A stretch of 34,498 nt of DNA from DATKKM01 sp036741795 (GTDB lineage Bacteria > Chloroflexota > Dehalococcoidia > SM23-28-2 > RBG-16-64-32), in contig DAINRO010000022.1 in assembly GCA_036741795.1 (NCBI GenBank), forward strand, positions 1 to 34,498. Direction: 5' to 3'. Positions within the stretch are counted from its first letter, which is position 1. Every line of letters starts with the position of its first letter. The position numbers and the translations under genes were made by a program. The notes under the pieces were generated by a model. That model was not told the DNA's origin. It saw nothing but the letters and a program-made list of their open reading frames with translations, and did no database searches. This document shows positions 31,670 through 34,498 of the stretch, piece after piece.

Positions 31670-32677
31670 ATGACCCTGCCGACTGCTCTCGCCGCTGTTG
31701 TCGACCTCCAGCGCGCCCACCGTGACCTCCTCCGCGTCGTGGATGCTCTTAGCCCGGAAGATTGGTCGCGGGGCGTGCCTTACGGCGAATGGACCATTAA
31801 GGACCTTGTCGCCCACTGCATCGGGGACATGTCTCCCTCCGGCCCCGGCCTCATTGTCGCCGGCGTCCTGACGCCAGCCTTTATCGAAGAGACGGCCGCC
31901 GCGGTCTGGGACGCCAGAGCGCTCAACGAAGAGATGGTGGCCAGCCGCCGCCGCTTTACTCCGGAGGACCTGCGCCAACTGCTCTTCGAGGCGCACGACG
32001 CACGCATCGAAGCCACTCTACGAATCGACGAGACGCATGCCGAGGTCCTCGCCTTCACTGTGCCGATGGGACCCAACTACGATCTAAGGGTTGAAGATTG
32101 GCTGTGGTACGGATACCACGACCGAGCCCACGCTGCCGACATCCGCCGCGCCCTCGAAGCCGACTGGACGCCGCAGTCTCTAACCTTCGCCCCGGAAATC
32201 GATGCGAAGATGGGCGCCCTCGTCCGCGCTCACGAAGGCTTGCTGCGTGCAATCTATTCCGTCGCGGATGACGCCTGGAAGGAGCCGTGCGAATCGAACG
32301 CGGAGTGGACGTACCACGACATCCTGGCCCACGTCGCATCCAACGAGCGTCGGCGGCGCGCGCGCCTGCTGGCGGCAGTCCTCAAAGGCGAGAACGTCGA
32401 GGAACTCGAAGCGATTAAGGACATCGACGGCTGGAACGCCACTAACGTGGACGGGCGTAAGGACTGGACGACTGCTCAGCTCATCGACGAACTAGTCGAG
32501 GGGTGGCACCAAATCCGGCTAACGCTGAGCGAGTTTCGCAGTGAGCACCTGGACCGTCAGATCACCCTGGGCGGAGGGCGATTCATGCGCACCGGCGACT
32601 TCCTGGACCGCATGTCCGAGCACACGTCTACCCACGCCGCGCAACTGGTACCAGCGAGCCGGGCCCGCCGTTTGTAG
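31670..32677 (+). CDS. Protein with two tandem DinB-fold domains
   Basis: The 335-residue protein contains two copies of a DinB/maleylpyruvate-isomerase-like helical bundle. The first (about 1-160) has GEWTIKDLVAHCIGDM and ends in WLWYGYHDRAHAADIRRAL. The second (about 175-335) has AEWTYHDILAHVASNERRR and ends in MSEHTSTHAAQLVPA. The matching EWT-DLxAH segments and late histidine pairs show an internal duplication, with metal-binding histidines plausible in each half. DinB-fold proteins include mycothiol- and bacillithiol-dependent enzymes. I choose the ATG at 31670 over the frame opening at 31631 because of the -10 box 7 bases upstream. The enoyl-CoA hydratase gene starts 14 bases downstream. 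Confidence 0.8.
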   Translation: MTLPTALAAVVDLQRAHRDLLRVVDALSPEDWSRGVPYGEWTIKDLVAHCIGDMSPSGPGLIVAGVLTPAFIEETAAAVWDARALNEEMVASRRRFTPEDLRQLLFEAHDARIEATLRIDETHAEVLAFTVPMGPNYDLRVEDWLWYGYHDRAHAADIRRALEADWTPQSLTFAPEIDAKMGALVRAHEGLLRAIYSVADDAWKEPCESNAEWTYHDILAHVASNERRRRARLLAAVLKGENVEELEAIKDIDGWNATNVDGRKDWTTAQLIDELVEGWHQIRLTLSEFRSEHLDRQITLGGGRFMRTGDFLDRMSEHTSTHAAQLVPASRARRL

Positions 32678-32691
32678 GGAGACTGTAAGTC

Positions 32692-33167
32692 GTGACCGAC
32701 TACCGCTACCTTGACCTCCGGCGCGAAAGCCACACGCTGGTCTGCACGATCAACAACCCGCCCAGGAACTTCCTGAACCAGGCGACCCTGGCGGAACTGA
32801 ACAACATGGCCGACGAAGCCATCGCGGACGAGGGCGTCTGCGCGCTGGTCATCACCGGTGGTGTCGACGGCATCTTCATCACACACTACGACGTCGGCGA
32901 ACTGGTGATCGCGGCGAAGATAGCGCGCGAAAACCCGGCGCTCGGCAGCGGGGAACTCCACGGCCTGCATAAGTTCGTGATCAAGCTGCAGGACTCGGCC
33001 GTCGTCACGATCGCTGCGGTCAATGGTGTCGCGATGGGCGGTGGCTGCGAGCTCGCTCTCGGCCTCGATTTCCGAATCAAATCGACGGAGGGTCAGTTCG
33101 GGCTGCCCGAGGTGCGCATCGGTCTGCTGCCCGGCGGTGGCGGAACACAGCGGTTCGCGCGGCTGCT
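32692..33167 (+). CDS. Enoyl-CoA hydratase/isomerase family protein, 3' end lost in an assembly gap
   Basis: Crotonase-fold enzymes act on acyl-CoA thioesters, often in fatty-acid or aromatic breakdown. The GTG-started frame shows the family pattern: LVITGGVDGIFITHYDVGEL (first oxyanion-hole segment), AAVNGVAMGGGCELALGLDF (second, around residue 115), and QFGLPEVRIGLLPGGGGTQR. About 159 residues are visible before 100 N. The family is usually 250-270 residues, so about 270-330 bases should be missing. A stop 4 bases after the N run happens to be in frame but should not be taken as the true end. Confidence 0.93.
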
Positions 33168-33267
33168 NNNNNNNNNNNNNNNNNNNNNNNNNNNNNNNNN
33201 NNNNNNNNNNNNNNNNNNNNNNNNNNNNNNNNNNNNNNNNNNNNNNNNNNNNNNNNNNNNNNNNNNN
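33168..33267. other. Assembly gap (100 N)
   Basis: Exactly 100 N, probably a placeholder. It hides the C-terminal part of the enoyl-CoA hydratase and possibly more. Confidence 0.95.
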
Positions 33268-33269
33268 GA

Positions 33270-33297
33270 ATGACAGTCGAGGCACGGATGCGATAAT
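33270..33297 (+). promoter_or_regulatory. Promoter of thiL
   Basis: ATGACA (33270-33275) and GATAAT (33292-33297) are spaced by 16 bases. The start point falls at the A of the ATG at 33304, so thiL and tsaE would be transcribed as a leaderless message. Confidence 0.55.
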
Positions 33298-33303
33298 CGG
33301 CCC

Positions 33304-34251
33304 ATGAAACTGTCTGACATCGGCGAGTTCGGGCTAATTAAACGACTCATGCCTCTCGTCGCCGCAGAATCGCCTGATCTCATCGTTGGTCCCGAAGATG
33401 ACGCCGCCGTCTGGCGGGTGGGAGGCCAGCTGATCATCGCCACGACGGACACGATGGTGGATGGCGTGCACTTCCGGAGCGAGACCGGGGACTGGCGCGA
33501 CCTCGGGTGGAAGGCGCTTGCCGTGAACGTGAGCGACGTCGCAGCGATGGGCGGAACGCCGACCAACGCGCTGGTTACGCAGTGCTTGCCGCCGGAGCTC
33601 GATGTCGCGGCGGTCGACGAGTTGTACGCGGGCCTGATGGAGTGCGCGGGCGAGTATGGCGTGATGGTCGTGGGCGGCGATGTGGTTCGCTCGCAGGTGA
33701 TCGCTGTAACCGTCGCACTGTTTGGCGCCGGCACGGAGCGCGATGGTCAGCCTGCGCTTCTGCTGAGGAACGGTGCGAAGGCCGGGGACCTGATCGCCGT
33801 TACGGGCACACTCGGCGATTCGGCGGGAGGACTGCGCCGAATGGACGACGGAGCTGGTGGCGACGATCCCCTCGTGGGAAGACATCTCAGGCCGACACCG
33901 CGAGTGGCGACCGGCCAGGCGGCAGTCGCGGCCGGAGTGCGGTGCGGAATCGACGTTTCGGATGGGTTGCTGCAGGATCTCGGTCACGTGTGCGAAATGT
34001 CCGGATTGGGTGCGATCCTACAGGCAGACGCCATCCCGATCAGCGACGAACTCCGCGCGGCGTATCCCGACGAGGCGCTGGGGATGGCGTGCGCTGGCGG
34101 CGAGGATTACGAGCTACTGATCGTCGGATCGAAGGACAAGATCGATAGTCTGCCTGTCACTGTTATCGGGGAGATGGTGGATGGAGCTGGCGTGCGGCTG
34201 ATCGATGACAAGGGCTTCGATCGCGCCGGATGGGACGCCTTCCAATCATGA
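33304..34251 (+). CDS. thiL: Thiamine-monophosphate kinase
   Basis: ThiL phosphorylates thiamine monophosphate to the active cofactor thiamine pyrophosphate. The 315-residue protein has the family length and signatures: GEFGLIKRL at the start, GPEDDAAVW and TTDTMVDGVHF (metal and ATP binding), KALAVNVSDVAAMGG, VGGDVVRS, GIDVSDGLLQDLGHVC and AGGEDYELL. The pyrophosphate product is the cofactor of transketolase, which would complete the pathway encoded at the left end. The stop overlaps the tsaE ATG by 4 bases. Confidence 0.97.
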   Translation: MKLSDIGEFGLIKRLMPLVAAESPDLIVGPEDDAAVWRVGGQLIIATTDTMVDGVHFRSETGDWRDLGWKALAVNVSDVAAMGGTPTNALVTQCLPPELDVAAVDELYAGLMECAGEYGVMVVGGDVVRSQVIAVTVALFGAGTERDGQPALLLRNGAKAGDLIAVTGTLGDSAGGLRRMDDGAGGDDPLVGRHLRPTPRVATGQAAVAAGVRCGIDVSDGLLQDLGHVCEMSGLGAILQADAIPISDELRAAYPDEALGMACAGGEDYELLIVGSKDKIDSLPVTVIGEMVDGAGVRLIDDKGFDRAGWDAFQS

Positions 34252-34498
34252 GTGGCGACATGAACGTGGCGACCGGTTCGCCGGCGCAGACCCGCCAGTT
34301 GGGGGAAGAGCTGGGCGCCGCGGCGGAACCGGGCGACGTCGTTCTTCTTTCCGGCGAGCTTGGTGCGGGCAAGACGGTGTTCGTGCAAGGGATCGCGCAG
34401 GGGATGGGATACGAGGGGCAGGTCTCCTCGAAGTCGTTCGTCATCATGGGCGAGTACACCGGGCGCGTGAAGCTGTACCACGCGGACCTCTACCGGCT
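34248..34498 (+). CDS. tsaE: tRNA threonylcarbamoyladenosine synthesis ATPase TsaE, cut by the window end
   Basis: TsaE is the small P-loop ATPase that works with TsaD and TsaB in t6A formation. The 83 residues visible include the Walker A motif GELGAGKT, the family segment VSSKSFVIMGEY (usually SPTF; here SKSF) and YHADLYR. The ATG overlaps the thiL stop as ATGA. The gene runs off the right edge; the family is about 140-160 residues long. Confidence 0.95.
   Translation, partial: MSGDMNVATGSPAQTRQLGEELGAAAEPGDVVLLSGELGAGKTVFVQGIAQGMGYEGQVSSKSFVIMGEYTGRVKLYHADLYR

Overview
This window is 34.5 kb of gene-dense, GC-rich bacterial DNA with short intergenic spaces and many 4-base start/stop overlaps. 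Two runs of exactly 100 N (29545-29644 and 33168-33267) show that it comes from a scaffolded draft assembly, and each cuts a gene. The gene mix suggests a high-GC monoderm, most likely Chloroflexota (Dehalococcoidia-like): LPxTG-anchored surface proteins, an OpcA-type glucose-6-phosphate dehydrogenase partner, an MshA-like glycosyltransferase, a SufR-like regulator, a long-form HPF and many apparently leaderless genes. That placement is inference; no rRNA is present.

Layout. 1-6918: a tightly coupled pentose-phosphate operon, rpiB-tal-pgi-gnd-zwf-opcA. 6919-11094: folE, an MshA-like glycosyltransferase, the remains of a membrane-anchored PH-like gene, a PIG-L deacetylase and a CcsA/CcsB-type cytochrome c assembly gene. 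11095-13970: a DinB-fold gene, then on the minus strand an NDP-forming acyl-CoA synthetase alpha-type protein and hpf. 13995-15430: a small XRE regulator coupled to a DUF2851 gene, with a perfect palindrome at its promoter. 15444-17833 (minus): tsaD, a degenerate PP2C-like gene upstream of it, and a SufR-like regulator. 17880-20948: an unknown small protein, an RluB-type pseudouridine synthase, a surface protein, and an ECF sigma factor with a putative anti-sigma factor. 21011-24442 (minus): an aromatic amino-acid operon (trpA, aroH, aroF) led by a J-like/zinc-ribbon/CPBP-protease fusion. 24595-26250: tRNA-His, mgtE and tRNA-Arg. 26543-30156: a cell-surface block (DUF2330 protein with LPQTG, cupredoxin lipoprotein, low-complexity lipoprotein, NTR-like protein with LPATG) enclosing a sucC broken by the first gap. 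30157-34498: an amidase, a two-domain DinB protein, an enoyl-CoA hydratase cut by the second gap, thiL and the start of tsaE.

Most genes are ordinary housekeeping. The points that stand out are: (i) a J-like domain without HPD, fused to a zinc ribbon and a CPBP intramembrane protease, at the head of an aromatic operon; (ii) an ECF sigma factor, and probably an RluB-type gene, that appear to start at ATT; (iii) repeated placement of a -10 box 6-9 nt before the start codon, implying widespread leaderless transcription; (iv) MshA-like and MshB-like genes two loci apart with two DinB-fold genes in the same window, hinting at low-molecular-weight thiol chemistry; (v) several palindromic intergenic repeat families; and (vi) two LPxTG surface proteins.
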